From Pectobacterium versatile (GTDB lineage: Bacteria > Pseudomonadota > Gammaproteobacteria > Enterobacterales > Enterobacteriaceae), in contig NZ_JAINZP010000003.1 in assembly GCF_020166435.1 (NCBI RefSeq), positions 186,001-250,000 of the forward strand: a stretch of 64,000 nucleotides of DNA, in the 5' to 3' direction. Below are positions 37,842 through 46,923 of the stretch, in pieces. Every line of letters starts with the position of its first letter. Position 1 is the first letter of the stretch. Position numbers and translations under genes: made by a program. Under the pieces are notes generated by a model. That model saw nothing but the letters and a program-made list of their open reading frames with translations, was not told where the DNA came from and did not search any database.

Positions 37842-37996
37842 TGGCATTCCTGAGCGGTCAAATGCGTGGTGAGGCGGACCGCAGCCTAACGCACACGTTA
37901 AAAGAAAAAATCGATTACTTATATTTATAAATGTACAGGTTTTTGGGGGATGTTACCTATCCGACCACCTTTCCTTTTTGATCCAGACCGTACTTA

Positions 37997-38012
37997 TGTG
38001 ATCGCTATCAAC
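37997..38012. promoter_or_regulatory. CRP-like site upstream of galT
   Basis: TGTGATCGCTATCAAC has a perfect left half and three of five bases in the right half, in the 464-bp ganR-galT control region. A second isolated TGTGA occurs at 38083. Confidence 0.45.
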
Positions 38013-38063
38013 AATCATCGGTCATTTCTCTCTTCCAAAATACCATTTCGGGGTTTAAATTTA

Positions 38064-38079
38064 GGGTAACCGATTACAC
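38064..38079. promoter_or_regulatory. GalR/GanR operator upstream of galT (distal)
   Basis: GGGTAACCGATTACAC matches eleven of twelve fixed bases of the GalR-family consensus, 227 bp before galT. With the next site it forms a pair like the external/internal operators of E. coli gal. Confidence 0.65.
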
Positions 38080-38151
38080 TTATGTGATGACTAAACGATA
38101 GCTGACTATCTTTCTTTAGCATTATTACAGCTATTTTATCCATGCCATATA

Positions 38152-38167
38152 GTGAAACTGATTACAT
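38152..38167. promoter_or_regulatory. GalR/GanR operator upstream of galT (proximal)
   Basis: GTGAAACTGATTACAT matches ten of twelve fixed bases, 88 bp from the distal operator centre to centre, a distance compatible with repressor looping. Confidence 0.55.
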
Positions 38168-38305
38168 TAAGGGATTTTTCTGGCTGAGTTTACGGACTGA
38201 CCTGATGCCTCTTCCAGATCTCTGACGGACTGTTAGCGCCATACAATGGGTTGCGGATGGTGCCGCGGTTGTACCGAATTTGTGTTTTGTATTGAGGAAT
38301 AGCTT

Positions 38306-39346
38306 ATGCAGTTTGAGCCGACTGAACATCCGCATCGCCGTTTTAACCCGCTGAAAGGCGAATGGATTCTGGTTTCTCCGCATCGCGCCAAGCGCCCCTG
38401 GCAAGGGCAGCAGGATGAACCGGATCGCGCCACGCCGCCGCCTTACGATCCGACCTGCTATCTGTGTGCGGGTAATAAACGTATTACTGGCGATATCAAC
38501 CCGCACTATCAGGGCACCTTTGTTTTCACGAATGACTTTTCGGCTTTGATGGAGGACACGCCGGAGGCACCGTCGGGCGACGATGAGCTTTTCCGCGTGC
38601 AGCAAGCTCGTGGCGTCAGCCGTGTCATCTGTTTTTCTCCCGATCACAGTAAAAGTCTGCCGCAGCTTTCATTACCGGCGCTGAAAGCAGTGATCGATAC
38701 GTGGAGCGATCAGACTGAAGAACTGGGCAAGCGGTATCCGTGGGTTCAGGTCTTTGAGAATAAAGGGACGATGATGGGGTGCTCCAATCCCCATCCGCAC
38801 GGGCAGGTTTGGGCTAATGATTTTCTACCGAACGAAGTACAGCGTGAGGATGAGCAGCAGCGAGATTATTTCTCCCGTCACGGTTCGCCGTTACTGCTGG
38901 ACTACGTTCGCCGCGAGCAGGCTGACGGTTCGCGCATCGTGGTGGAAACGGAACACTGGTTGGCGGTTGTCCCGTACTGGGCGTCGTGGCCGTTTGAAAC
39001 GCTGGTGCTGCCCAAGTTCGCTGTACAGCGGTTGCCACAGCTACATGACGTTCAGCGTGACGATCTGGCGCTGCTCCTGAAAAAGCTGACCAGCCGTTAC
39101 GACAACTTGTTCCAATGTTCATTCCCTTATTCGATGGGATGGCATGGCGCGCCGTTCAAGGGTGATGACATCGCACACTGGCAGCTGCATGCCCATTTTT
39201 ATCCCCCGTTATTACGTTCTGCCAGCGTGCGCAAATTTATGGTTGGCTATGAAATGCTGGCTGAGGCACAGCGTGATCTGACGGCAGAGCAGGCCGCTGA
39301 ACGTTTACGCAGCGTGAGTGATATCCATTTTCGTGAGCAAATTTGA
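38306..39346 (+). CDS. galT: Galactose-1-phosphate uridylyltransferase
   Basis: GalT swaps UMP between UDP-glucose and galactose-1-phosphate in the Leloir pathway. The 346-residue protein matches E. coli GalT (348). It starts [20 protein letters not shown], has the zinc-binding CYLCAGN and the catalytic His-Pro-His in [14 protein letters not shown], and closes with [22 protein letters not shown] lies eight bases before the ATG. It is followed after nine bases by galK. galE is not in the window, unlike the E. coli galETKM operon. Confidence 0.96.
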   Translation: MQFEPTEHPHRRFNPLKGEWILVSPHRAKRPWQGQQDEPDRATPPPYDPTCYLCAGNKRITGDINPHYQGTFVFTNDFSALMEDTPEAPSGDDELFRVQQARGVSRVICFSPDHSKSLPQLSLPALKAVIDTWSDQTEELGKRYPWVQVFENKGTMMGCSNPHPHGQVWANDFLPNEVQREDEQQRDYFSRHGSPLLLDYVRREQADGSRIVVETEHWLAVVPYWASWPFETLVLPKFAVQRLPQLHDVQRDDLALLLKKLTSRYDNLFQCSFPYSMGWHGAPFKGDDIAHWQLHAHFYPPLLRSASVRKFMVGYEMLAEAQRDLTAEQAAERLRSVSDIHFREQI

Positions 39347-39355
39347 GGTCATTTT

Positions 39356-40519
39356 ATGAGCCGTATTGATTCTCTACGTCAGTTAACCGAGTCTGTTTTT
39401 GTCCGATTATTTGGCTATGCGCCGCACGCGGCTATTCAGGCTCCCGGCCGGGTCAACCTGATTGGTGAGCACACCGACTATAACGATGGTTTTGTCTTGC
39501 CTTGTGCTATCGATTACCAGACGGTGGTCAGCGCGGCGGTACGTCAGGATGGCATCGTGCGGGTGGTGGCGGTGGACTTTGACAACCAGCAGGATGAATT
39601 CGATCTCGCCAAAGAGATCGTGCCTCACCCGGACTATACCTGGGCGAACTATATCCGTGGAACGGTGAAATTTTTGCTGGCGCGTGGCCTGCCGCTCACT
39701 GGCATGGATATGGTTGTCTCCGGTAACGTGCCTTCTGGCGCAGGGCTAAGTTCATCGGCCTCGCTGGAAGTGGCTATCGGGCAGACGTTCAAGGAGCTGA
39801 ATGATCTGGACATCAGCCAGCTGGATGTGGCCTTGAACGGTCAGCAGGCAGAAAACCATTTTGTTGGCTGTAGCTGCGGCATTATGGATCAGTTTATTTC
39901 TGCTCAAGGGCGTGTTGGTCAGGCGCTGTTGATCGACTGCCGCTCTCTGGAAGGGCGCTCTGTACGTATGCTCGACGGTGTTGACGTCCTGATCGTGAAT
40001 TCTAACGTGCGCCGTGGGCTGGTGGACAGCGAATACAACACGCGACGCCAGCAGTGTGAAGCCGCGGCGCGTCACTTTAACGTCAAGGCGCTGCGTGATG
40101 TTTCCCTCGCACAGTTTGAAGCGGGAATCGAGGGGCTGGATCCAGTAGCGGTACGCCGTGCGCGACACGTTATTACCGAGAACCGCCGTACGCTGGAAGC
40201 GGCCGATGCGCTGGCGCGTCAGGATGCGCACCGTTTGTTTACGCTGATGGCGGAATCACATGTTTCCATGCGCGACGACTTTGAAATTACCGTGCCACCG
40301 ATCGATGCGCTGGTGGATCTGATTCAAGAGTATGTCGGTGAGCGGGGCGGTGTACGTATGACTGGAGGCGGTTTCGGTGGCTGCATTGTCGCCCTTATCC
40401 CTTCGGCGCTGACGGATGAAGTCAAACAGGTGATTGAACGGGAATATCCGGCGCGTACCGGTCTTCAGCCGTCCATCTACCTGTGTCAGGCATCCGGTGG
40501 TGCGGGTCGCGTGAGTTAA
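39356..40519 (+). CDS. galK: Galactokinase
   Basis: GalK phosphorylates galactose with ATP, the entry step of the Leloir pathway. A 387-residue GHMP kinase. The galactokinase signature [19 protein letters not shown], the ATP loop [17 protein letters not shown] and the late [15 protein letters not shown] are all intact. The catalytic Asp is in [17 protein letters not shown] precedes the ATG. It is the second and last gene of galTK, ended by a bidirectional hairpin. The gan cluster next door supplies its substrate. Confidence 0.96.
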   Translation: MSRIDSLRQLTESVFVRLFGYAPHAAIQAPGRVNLIGEHTDYNDGFVLPCAIDYQTVVSAAVRQDGIVRVVAVDFDNQQDEFDLAKEIVPHPDYTWANYIRGTVKFLLARGLPLTGMDMVVSGNVPSGAGLSSSASLEVAIGQTFKELNDLDISQLDVALNGQQAENHFVGCSCGIMDQFISAQGRVGQALLIDCRSLEGRSVRMLDGVDVLIVNSNVRRGLVDSEYNTRRQQCEAAARHFNVKALRDVSLAQFEAGIEGLDPVAVRRARHVITENRRTLEAADALARQDAHRLFTLMAESHVSMRDDFEITVPPIDALVDLIQEYVGERGGVRMTGGGFGGCIVALIPSALTDEVKQVIEREYPARTGLQPSIYLCQASGGAGRVS

Positions 40520-40528
40520 GCCCAGGCT

Positions 40529-40558
40529 GGAAAAGGTGAGGGAAACCTCACCTTTTCC
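40529..40558. terminator. Bidirectional terminator between galK and hicB
   Basis: GGAAAAGGTGAGG and CCTCACCTTTTCC form a 13-base perfect stem with a GAAA loop, between the convergent galK and hicB stops. A/T-rich arms give a T-run in both directions. Confidence 0.9.
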
Positions 40559-40560
40559 AT

Positions 40561-40998
40561 TTATTGCCGAGCCTGTGGGGAAATAGAAATATTAACGTCG
40601 CGGTTAAGCTGGCGCAGAGCTAACTCTATCGTTTCAACTTTTGATGAATGTTCAACATCCAAAAGGCGATCAATTTGCGGACCTTTTTGGCCTAAGCGTC
40701 TGGCAAGTTCAGCTTTACGCGTTCCTGTTTCAATCATTGCATTATGTAATGCAGCCTTCATCGTCACTAATACTGGGATCGTGACAACGTGCTCTCCTGC
40801 TATTGGTGCGCTAGCGTAAGGAACTGGACGGCGTTCTTCAATTTCGATGGCTATGGCGGTAACAATTCCGTCAACAGATTCCAGAAGGGCTGAGTCAACG
40901 GAGTCACCAACCGAATTCATTAATGGCAAATCGCGGCAAGAAACCACGTATTGTCCGGTTGCTTCGTCGAGTTCCAGTTTTACGGGATAGTTGAACAT
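40561..40998 (-). CDS. hicB: Antitoxin HicB
   Basis: A 145-residue HicB antitoxin. The N-terminal partial RNase H-like fold (YPVKLELDEATGQYVVSCRD) is followed by a C-terminal helix-turn-helix (ETGTRKAELARRLGQKGPQI then IDRLLD) that would bind the operon promoter and neutralise HicA. It lies downstream of hicA, as in E. coli hicAB, but with an unusual 164-base gap, which may hold a separate hicB promoter. AGAGGT precedes the ATG. Confidence 0.92.
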   Translation of the reverse strand: MFNYPVKLELDEATGQYVVSCRDLPLMNSVGDSVDSALLESVDGIVTAIAIEIEERRPVPYASAPIAGEHVVTIPVLVTMKAALHNAMIETGTRKAELARRLGQKGPQIDRLLDVEHSSKVETIELALRQLNRDVNISISPQARQ

Positions 40999-41162
40999 AC
41001 TTTTACCTCTAAATGGGGTTTCCCCCGATGTAACGAGAATCGCACTTACATAGATTATAGTGGTATCGACTTAATCATATTAGTGGTTCTTCTAACCAAT
41101 TCGCTGAATTTACAGAAATTTTGGTATATGAGATAGCCAAATTGGCTGGTAAGCCTTAAGTA

Positions 41163-41345
41163 TCATAGCCCCAAATCTTTCATGATTTTCTTACGAAGAG
41201 GCTCAGGTATTTCTTTTGCGCCATGAAAAGGCAAAACGGATGCTTTTCCGTTTAATTTAACTTTAAGGTGGCTTCCACCTCCCGATGCTTTAGTCAATTC
41301 TGCTCCTTGTTGCAGAAGCCAGCGTCTGAATTCAGAATATTTCAT
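41163..41345 (-). CDS. hicA: mRNA interferase toxin HicA
   Basis: A 60-residue toxin with a double-stranded-RNA-binding-like fold. It cleaves mRNA when free of HicB. The catalytic His is in SGGGSHLKVKLNG, and the motif continues VLPFHGAKEIPEPLRKKIM, the canonical HicA C-terminal half. The ATG at 41345 (MKYSEFRRWLLQQG) is preferred over a GTG five codons upstream because it gives the family start and has GCGGA seven bases before it. It pairs with hicB downstream. Confidence 0.93.
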   Translation of the reverse strand: MKYSEFRRWLLQQGAELTKASGGGSHLKVKLNGKASVLPFHGAKEIPEPLRKKIMKDLGL

Positions 41346-41420
41346 TTGGCATTCCGCCACTTTGCTCAGTTTTCACCCTATAACCACACTAACTTATTTG
41401 TATAAAATGACAACTTATAT

Positions 41421-41447
41421 GTTAACTAATGAATCATTAATGTTAAC
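41421..41447. promoter_or_regulatory. Nested palindrome upstream of hicA
   Basis: TAATGAATCATTA (41427-41439) is a perfect 13-bp palindrome around a central A, flanked on both sides by GTTAAC. It lies 76-102 bp before hicA, in the only gap where the hicAB promoter can be. A HicB operator is the most natural reading. Confidence 0.5.
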
Positions 41448-41460
41448 TCTAGCCCTTTTA

Positions 41461-42939
41461 TCAAGGCAGCAGGAACAGCGTTGCCAGTCCTAGGAAGATA
41501 AAGAAGCCGCCAGTATCCGTGATCGCCGTAATCATTACGCTGGAGCCGATGGCCGGGTCGCGGCCGAGTTTCATCATGACCAACGGAATAGCGACGCCCA
41601 TCAGCGCGGCGAGCAGCAGGTTCAACAGAATCGCCAGCATCATCACGCCACCCATCGCGGCATTACCATAGAGCAGGAAGGTCACCACGCCCATAATCGT
41701 GCCCCAGATCACCCCGTTTACCAGCGCAACGCCTAATTCTTTTAGCAACAGGTACGATTTCTTGCCGTGTTCAAGCTGATGCAACGCCAGTGCACGCACA
41801 ATCATGGTGATCGTCTGGTTGCCGGTATTCCCACCGATGCCGGCGACAATTGGCATGAGCGTCGCCAACGCCACCAAATGGGATAACGTGTGCTCAAACA
41901 GGCCGATGACCCGCGAGGCGATGAGCGCCGTACAAAGATTGATGGCCAGCCACGCCCAGCGATTGCGAAATGATTTATACACGGGCGCGTAGACGTCTTC
42001 AGAAGGCGTTAAGCCCCCCGAACGCCGCAGATTGCTGTCGCTTTCTCGATTCACGACGTCGAGGATATCCTCAATCGTCAGGCGTCCCATGAGTTTCCCT
42101 TTGCTATCGACCACGGCGCTGGAAATTAAATCGTAACGTTCAAAAGCCCCTGCGGCCTCTTCGACTTTATCTTCAGGCTGGAACCGCAACGGCTGATCGT
42201 CCATGACGTCAGTAACCAGAGCATTAGGAGAATGGAGCAGAATGTTGGCCAGCGATAGCTCGCCGATCAGCGTGTTCTTGCGATCGGTAACAAACAGCTT
42301 ATCGGTGGAATTGGGGATCTTTTTGCGATAGCGCAGATAGCGCTGTACGGCCGCGAGCGTGACATCAGCGCGCACGGTGATGAGTTTGAAATCCATCATG
42401 TGGCCGAGGCAGTCTTCATCATAATTGATGGCTGCACGTAGCTGTGCGCGCTGCTTCGGCTCAAGCGAAGTCAGTATTCTGCCCAGTAGATGACGGGGGA
42501 CGAGGCGAGACAGCTGAGCCTGCTCATCAACATCCAGTATCCGAACCGCCCTTAGGATTTCCTTGTCCTGCATATCGCCGATCAGATCGTCAGAAATGCT
42601 ATCAGAGGCCTCAATCAACACGCGGCCGCGCTTCTCTACAGGAATAAGCCGCCAGAGCGCCAGCCGTTCATCCTGTGGTAAGGATTCCAGCAGATCGGCA
42701 AGGTCAGCGGCATGCAGCCCGATAATAAGCTCGCTGATTTCTGCGGTTTGATCGAGCAGGATGCTTTTTTCGCGCAGCCTAATGTTGTTATTTAATGCAG
42801 CATTGTCGCCCAACGTTGCGTCATCGCCTGCTGTAACGCGCGGTTGCCGGTTGATAATGTCTTCAACCAGTTCTTTATTTTCCAATAGCAGAAGGGAGAT
42901 ACGGCGCCGGAGGTCGGTAAGTTTTTTTACACTCGACAT
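41461..42939 (-). CDS. mgtE: Magnesium transporter MgtE
   Basis: A 492-residue Mg2+ channel/transporter. Order: an N-terminal superhelical domain (~55-170; LADLLESLPQDERLALWRL), a CBS pair (~175-310; LFVTDRKNTLIGELSLANIL and AVVDSKGKLMGRLTIEDILD), a connecting helix, and five membrane helices. The pore signature GIGGNTGNQ and the final-helix Asp in ITAITDTGGFFIFLGL, a magnesium ligand in Thermus MgtE, are present. Acts in the inner membrane and closes when cytoplasmic Mg2+ is high. No leader riboswitch (M-box) is visible upstream. The start has only a weak ribosome site. Confidence 0.94.
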   Translation of the reverse strand: MSSVKKLTDLRRRISLLLLENKELVEDIINRQPRVTAGDDATLGDNAALNNNIRLREKSILLDQTAEISELIIGLHAADLADLLESLPQDERLALWRLIPVEKRGRVLIEASDSISDDLIGDMQDKEILRAVRILDVDEQAQLSRLVPRHLLGRILTSLEPKQRAQLRAAINYDEDCLGHMMDFKLITVRADVTLAAVQRYLRYRKKIPNSTDKLFVTDRKNTLIGELSLANILLHSPNALVTDVMDDQPLRFQPEDKVEEAAGAFERYDLISSAVVDSKGKLMGRLTIEDILDVVNRESDSNLRRSGGLTPSEDVYAPVYKSFRNRWAWLAINLCTALIASRVIGLFEHTLSHLVALATLMPIVAGIGGNTGNQTITMIVRALALHQLEHGKKSYLLLKELGVALVNGVIWGTIMGVVTFLLYGNAAMGGVMMLAILLNLLLAALMGVAIPLVMMKLGRDPAIGSSVMITAITDTGGFFIFLGLATLFLLP

Positions 42940-43159
42940 AATGTTTTATGCTCGATCTGTTTTTTATCCGTGTTTTATTAAACGTAGCGCAAAATCAGTA
43001 GATTAAGAATAGGATTACTGGCGAATCGCCGTCTGAAAGGTGTGCGATAGTGTACCCAGACGTATTTTTTATGAAAAAAATTATCTAACGGATTATTAAA
43101 TCGCTTGCTACTTAGTTTTTGGCGATATATAGTCAGTTCCAGAAACGTAACCGATACCG

Positions 43160-43609
43160 ATGGCAGAGACGATGAACGACAACGCTTACAAACTGGATGG
43201 ACAACTGTGCTTCGCACTGTATTCAGCCAATCTGGCGATGAATAAACTGTATCGTCGTTTGCTGTCTGAACTGAATCTGACCTATCCCCAATATCTGGTG
43301 ATGCTGGTGCTGTGGGAGCGTGATGGTTTGACGGTGTCTGAGTTGGGCGAGCGTCTGTATCTCGATTCTGCCACGCTAACGCCGTTGCTCAAGCGGTTAC
43401 AAAGCGCAGGCTTAGTGGTGCGTAATCGGGGAACTGAAGATGAGCGTCAGGTGCTGGTCGGGTTAACTGAAGCAGGGCGAGCACTTCAGCAGCAGGCACG
43501 AGCGATTCCTGAAAGCGTGTTTTGCGCGACGGGATGCCATCTTGACCAGCTACAGACGATCAAAAAAGATTTAGAGACGCTGCGCAAGAATCTGATTGGG
43601 CATCTTTGA
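43160..43609 (+). CDS. ohrR: Organic-peroxide-sensing regulator OhrR (MarR family)
   Basis: A 149-residue MarR-type repressor. The peroxide-sensing N-terminal Cys is in [17 protein letters not shown], the OhrR hallmark, and the winged helix includes [20 protein letters not shown] and [15 protein letters not shown]. Two further Cys (FCATGC) near residue 125 could form the disulfide partner of 2-Cys OhrR. It is followed by ohr, its expected target, 188 bases downstream. The start is uncertain between two Met codons four apart. Confidence 0.94.
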   Translation: MAETMNDNAYKLDGQLCFALYSANLAMNKLYRRLLSELNLTYPQYLVMLVLWERDGLTVSELGERLYLDSATLTPLLKRLQSAGLVVRNRGTEDERQVLVGLTEAGRALQQQARAIPESVFCATGCHLDQLQTIKKDLETLRKNLIGHL

Positions 43610-43797
43610 AAATACTGGCGGTTGCCTTGTGCATCCGTAGCGCTGTCAGACAGCGCTATATTTGTTAAGTAGTATGCTTTTATGCGATTTTCTTTACGCA
43701 AATAAGTAGTTCGCGATTTAATTTTTCGCTATGTAATTAAGGCCTGAGCAGCCTCTATACTGCCTTAGGCTATTCTCTAACTATCTGGAGTCACATT

Positions 43798-44223
43798 ATG
43801 TCTATTGAAAAAGTATTATACGTTGCTCATGCTCAAGCTACTGGTGGTCGTGATGGTCGTGCGGTGTCTTCCGATAAAGCGGTTGATATTAAATTGACGA
43901 CCCCACGTGAGCTGGGCGGTGCAGGCGCTGAAGGGACGAACCCAGAGCAGCTGTTCGCTGCGGGCTATTCTGCCTGTTTCCTTGGCGCGATGAAGTTTGT
44001 CGGCGCGCGTGACAAAATCGCTGTCCCTGCTGATACCACGGTAAACGGTAGCGTAGGCATCGGTGCCATCCCGACAGGATTTGGTATCGAAGTCGAACTG
44101 AAAATTTCCCTGCCGGGCCTGGATCGCGCCGTGGCTGAAGATTTAGTGCAGAAAGCCCATATCGTTTGCCCATACTCCAATGCAACGCGTGGCAACATCG
44201 ACGTGACCCTGACTATCGTCTAA
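43798..44223 (+). CDS. ohr: Organic hydroperoxide reductase Ohr
   Basis: A 141-residue thiol peroxidase that detoxifies organic hydroperoxides, useful against plant oxidative defence. The two catalytic cysteines lie in [13 protein letters not shown] and [16 protein letters not shown], and the first ~20 residues ([20 protein letters not shown]) are typical. GGAG precedes the ATG. It is divergent from nothing; ohrR lies upstream on the same strand, so ohr likely has its own OhrR-controlled promoter in 43610-43797. Confidence 0.96.
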   Translation: MSIEKVLYVAHAQATGGRDGRAVSSDKAVDIKLTTPRELGGAGAEGTNPEQLFAAGYSACFLGAMKFVGARDKIAVPADTTVNGSVGIGAIPTGFGIEVELKISLPGLDRAVAEDLVQKAHIVCPYSNATRGNIDVTLTIV

Positions 44224-44290
44224 GTCCGGCTTGAAGCAAGTTCATGATTGATTGGTGAACACGATTGATTAATGAACAAAATTGATTAAT

Positions 44291-44330
44291 AAAAACGGTG
44301 GCTGCGAAGATTCGCACTGCCGTTTTTTTT
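44291..44330 (+). terminator. ohr terminator
   Basis: AAAACGG and CCGTTTT bound an interrupted stem with an inner GCGAA/TTCGC, followed by eight T. A good intrinsic terminator, 70 bases after ohr. A four-hairpin repeat module follows immediately. Confidence 0.85.
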
Positions 44331-44332
44331 AT

Positions 44333-44401
44333 GACGGACATCCTCGTCCGTCACCCTTCGGGCCGTTGCTACGCAACGTTGAAAAACGCTCCCGACGTTT
44401 T
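44333..44401. repeat. Four-hairpin repeat module, copy 2
   Basis: Stems in order: GACGGAC/GTCCGTC, CCC/GGG, CGTTGC/GCAACG and AAAACG/CGTTTT. The last three are closely like those of the copy at 57804, and the first has a new sequence but the same place. It starts two bases after the ohr terminator T-run. The rest of the gap up to yfgG (44402-44518) holds nothing I can identify. Confidence 0.7.
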
Positions 44402-44518
44402 TTTATTGGTGCGGCATCATTTCAATAGGCAACGGGCGTGAATGACGGGCACGGGAATACGAAGGCAACAAAGCCTGATGAAGAAAAAAGAGAATATAAG
44501 GAACGGGTTGGCTAAGCG

Positions 44519-44734
44519 CTACTCTTTCTGATTGACGAGTGCGTTGGCAGGAAGCAGTAATTGTTCAGCACGCTGCTGCTGTTTGTCTTGATGATGACCA
44601 AACGCGGTGACAGTGGAGTAAGCAAAACGGCCTAAAAGAATAATGAAGCTGATGAGTAAAACGGCACGGGCGATCCGAGAGCCACTTCGTCGTGGGCGTA
44701 TCGATAATCGTCGTTTGTGGGTAAGCGTGGACAT
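44519..44734 (-). CDS. yfgG: YfgG-family small membrane protein
   Basis: A 71-residue basic protein with a single membrane segment (ARAVLLISFIILLGRFAYSTV, ~22-42), a positively charged N-terminus and a charged C-terminal tail. The RFAYS segment after the helix and the HHQDKQQQ tail resemble E. coli YfgG, whose gene also lies beside ppk-ppx. Role not firmly established; E. coli YfgG has been linked to nickel/cobalt stress. AGAGGA lies ten bases before the ATG. Confidence 0.75.
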   Translation of the reverse strand: MSTLTHKRRLSIRPRRSGSRIARAVLLISFIILLGRFAYSTVTAFGHHQDKQQQRAEQLLLPANALVNQKE

Positions 44735-44922
44735 TACCAGTTAATCCTCTGTGAAAGCGAACATTCGCTGTTGTTTATTTAGGCACAAGCAGTAGGCGAG
44801 GTCAATCTACCGCAGTGAAAAAGATGCTGGTCGATCCGGTTTTCGCACGTTCAGTGCAAGGAGAGAGGGGTTAGAAGCCCGCGCGAAGAGGAAAGGGCAT
44901 AAAAAGGACAAAGGGAATCAGT

Positions 44923-44953
44923 AAAAACCCGCTCAAAAACGGATAAGCGGGTT
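44923..44953 (-). terminator. Terminator of the YjfB-like gene
   Basis: AACCCGCT and AGCGGGTT pair across a 12-base loop, 16 bases after the stop, followed on the minus strand by TTTTTAC. A good intrinsic terminator. Confidence 0.8.
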
Positions 44954-44969
44954 GTGTGGTACAAGGGGA

Positions 44970-45158
44970 TTACGCCGTGGTATTGACGTTACGCCCAATC
45001 GCCGGATTTGCTGGCAGAGGTGGTAATGCCTGCAAAAGACCAGCAGCAAGAGCTTCTTGGTTATCGAGCGCTTTTTTCATCACAAGTGTACTAGCCTCAC
45101 TGCTGGTACGCAGGTTGCTGAGGTCGGTAGCGAGTGATGCAATCTGTGATACATCCAT
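44970..45158 (-). CDS. YjfB-like putative motility protein
   Basis: A 62-residue soluble protein, MDVSQIASLATDLSNLRTSS then ALDNQEALAAGLLQALPPLP. The layout (short helix starting MD-x-x-x-I/L-A, second amphipathic helix, Pro-rich end) fits the YjfB/putative motility protein family, which has no defined biochemical role. The ATG at 45158 has AAGGAG eight bases before it; an upstream in-frame extension is rejected. A sigma-28 promoter with perfect spacing lies ~110 bases upstream, which ties the gene to the flagellar regulon independently of the family guess. It has its own terminator, so it is monocistronic. Confidence 0.8.
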   Translation of the reverse strand: MDVSQIASLATDLSNLRTSSEASTLVMKKALDNQEALAAGLLQALPPLPANPAIGRNVNTTA

Positions 45159-45265
45159 TTCACTCTCCTTAACACTGAGTGGATCCATATCCGGCGTGAA
45201 AGAAAGCGTACCTTTCCGCCGAGGTTGCATGATGTTGGCGAAAATTCTCGCCAGCCATCATTTGG

Positions 45266-45292
45266 GTATCGGCCCTATCCCTGTAAACTTTA
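45266..45292 (-). promoter_or_regulatory. Sigma-28 (FliA) promoter
   Basis: On the minus strand TAAAGTTT is followed by exactly 11 bases and then GCCGATAC. This matches the flagellar sigma-28 consensus TAAAGTTT-N11-GCCGATAA at 15 of 16 fixed bases. It points at the YjfB-like gene, leaving an untranslated leader of about 100 bases. Confidence 0.85.
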
Positions 45293-45387
45293 CGTTAACC
45301 GAGCTTCACCGGCCAGCTCGATTGCACGATTTTGCGCCACTTTACTGTTCGACGTAGGCTCGATTCTCCACGTAACATTTTCATCAA

Positions 45388-46923
45388 TCAGGCTTTTTCT
45401 TCCTCAATCATCAGCTTCCAGCCAGTGACGTCCAGCCAATATTCCTGTTCCCGTTCCAAATCCAGCTGTACCAGCGTGTTGTTGGTAAAGAAGTCACGTG
45501 GGAACGTCAGCGTCCAGTAGTTGTCATCGGTGTGCAGCCGTAACGATTCCGGCGTTGTCGTTGCCTGACGCTGGTTATTCAACAGCGTGGCAAGGCGCAA
45601 GAGCTGTACCATGGGCAAATACTGTTTCTTTTTGAACAGGTTCAACCGCGGCAACTCTTCCAGCTTGATCGCTTTACGGTGCAACCGCACGATCATGGAC
45701 AGCACAAGTTGCTGTTCCTGATTGAAGCCGGGCAAATTGGTATTTTGCAGAATGTAAGCGGAATGACGGTGCATGCCGCTATGGTTAATGCCCAACCCAA
45801 CTTCATGCAGCATAGAAGCCCAGTTTAAAATAGCCTCAAGCTGTGGATGCACTAGATTAGGATTTTGCTCTGCCCACTGCGCATAAAGTTGCTGCGTGGT
45901 TTCCCGCACGCGTCGCGCCTGCTCACGGTCGATATTGTAGTGGGTCGCCAGGCTCTGTGCGGTGCGGATACGAATATCCTGGTGGCGGAATCGACCTTCC
46001 ATTTCGTACAGTACGCCTTCGCGCAATGCGCCATCGGACAGGCGTAGTTCTTTGATCGCCAGCGCATCGAAAATACCGCACAGAATAGCCAGACCGGGCA
46101 CCAGCACTGACTGACGGTCTTCGGACAGACCCGGCAGACTCAGTGCTTTAACGTGCTTAAACTGCAAGATCTGCGTGCGTAGCATTTCCAGTCGCTCGGG
46201 CGTAATCAGGCCATCTTTCTCTCCCATCTCCACCAGAATTTCATGCGTGGCTTTGATCGTTCCAGACGCACCGAGGGCGAATTTCCAGCCGTATATGCGG
46301 TATTCCCAGGACAGCGTCTCCAGCTTTTGCGCTGCGGCCAGCCGGGCGCGCTTGAAGTTGGCTTCGCTAATTTCACCATTCGGGAAAAATTGCTGTGCGA
46401 AGCTGACGCACCCCATACGACGGCTTTCCACCAGCATCGGCTCGAAATCTTCACCGATAACCAGTTCTGTAGAACCGCCGCCGATGTCGATGACCAGCTT
46501 GCGGCCTTTTTCCGGTTGCGTATGCTCCACGCCCATAAAAATCAGGCGGGCTTCTTCGTGGCCGGAAATGATCTCTATCGGATAGGGAATGATATCCGCC
46601 GCGCGGCGCAGAAATTCCTGCGCGTTAGCCGCTTGACGCAGCGCGTGCGTTCCGACGATGGACACGTTCATTGCTGGGAAGCCTTGCAGGCGTTCAGCAA
46701 ACAGCGCCAGACAGCTCAGACCGCGTTGAATCGCTTCTTCGCTGAGCATGTTTTTGCTGTCCAGCCCGTCGGCTAGATGCACCCGCTGTTTTAAACGTCC
46801 CAATACCTGAAGCGCACCGTTTACCACGCGTGCGATCACCATGTGAAAACTATTGGAGCCCAGGTCGATAGCCGCGAACTCTTGCGGCTTTATCTCGGTT
46901 TTTTCATTGTTCGTTAACGGCAT
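45388..46923 (-). CDS. ppx: Exopolyphosphatase
   Basis: A 511-residue Ppx/GppA phosphatase that removes terminal phosphates from polyphosphate. The actin-like ATPase phosphate loops are [18 protein letters not shown] (residues ~17-34) and [16 protein letters not shown] (~142-157). The C-terminal HD-like helical region contains [20 protein letters not shown]. Length matches E. coli Ppx (513). The start overlaps the ppk stop (TAATG), so translation is coupled to ppk as in E. coli. Confidence 0.96.
   Translation of the reverse strand: MPLTNNEKTEIKPQEFAAIDLGSNSFHMVIARVVNGALQVLGRLKQRVHLADGLDSKNMLSEEAIQRGLSCLALFAERLQGFPAMNVSIVGTHALRQAANAQEFLRRAADIIPYPIEIISGHEEARLIFMGVEHTQPEKGRKLVIDIGGGSTELVIGEDFEPMLVESRRMGCVSFAQQFFPNGEISEANFKRARLAAAQKLETLSWEYRIYGWKFALGASGTIKATHEILVEMGEKDGLITPERLEMLRTQILQFKHVKALSLPGLSEDRQSVLVPGLAILCGIFDALAIKELRLSDGALREGVLYEMEGRFRHQDIRIRTAQSLATHYNIDREQARRVRETTQQLYAQWAEQNPNLVHPQLEAILNWASMLHEVGLGINHSGMHRHSAYILQNTNLPGFNQEQQLVLSMIVRLHRKAIKLEELPRLNLFKKKQYLPMVQLLRLATLLNNQRQATTTPESLRLHTDDNYWTLTFPRDFFTNNTLVQLDLEREQEYWLDVTGWKLMIEEEKA

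Noticed and set aside
42940-43159. Magnesium riboswitch (M-box) or mgtA-type leader before mgtE
   Set aside because: The gap is about 220 bp shared with divergent ohrR, and no conserved M-box segment is visible.
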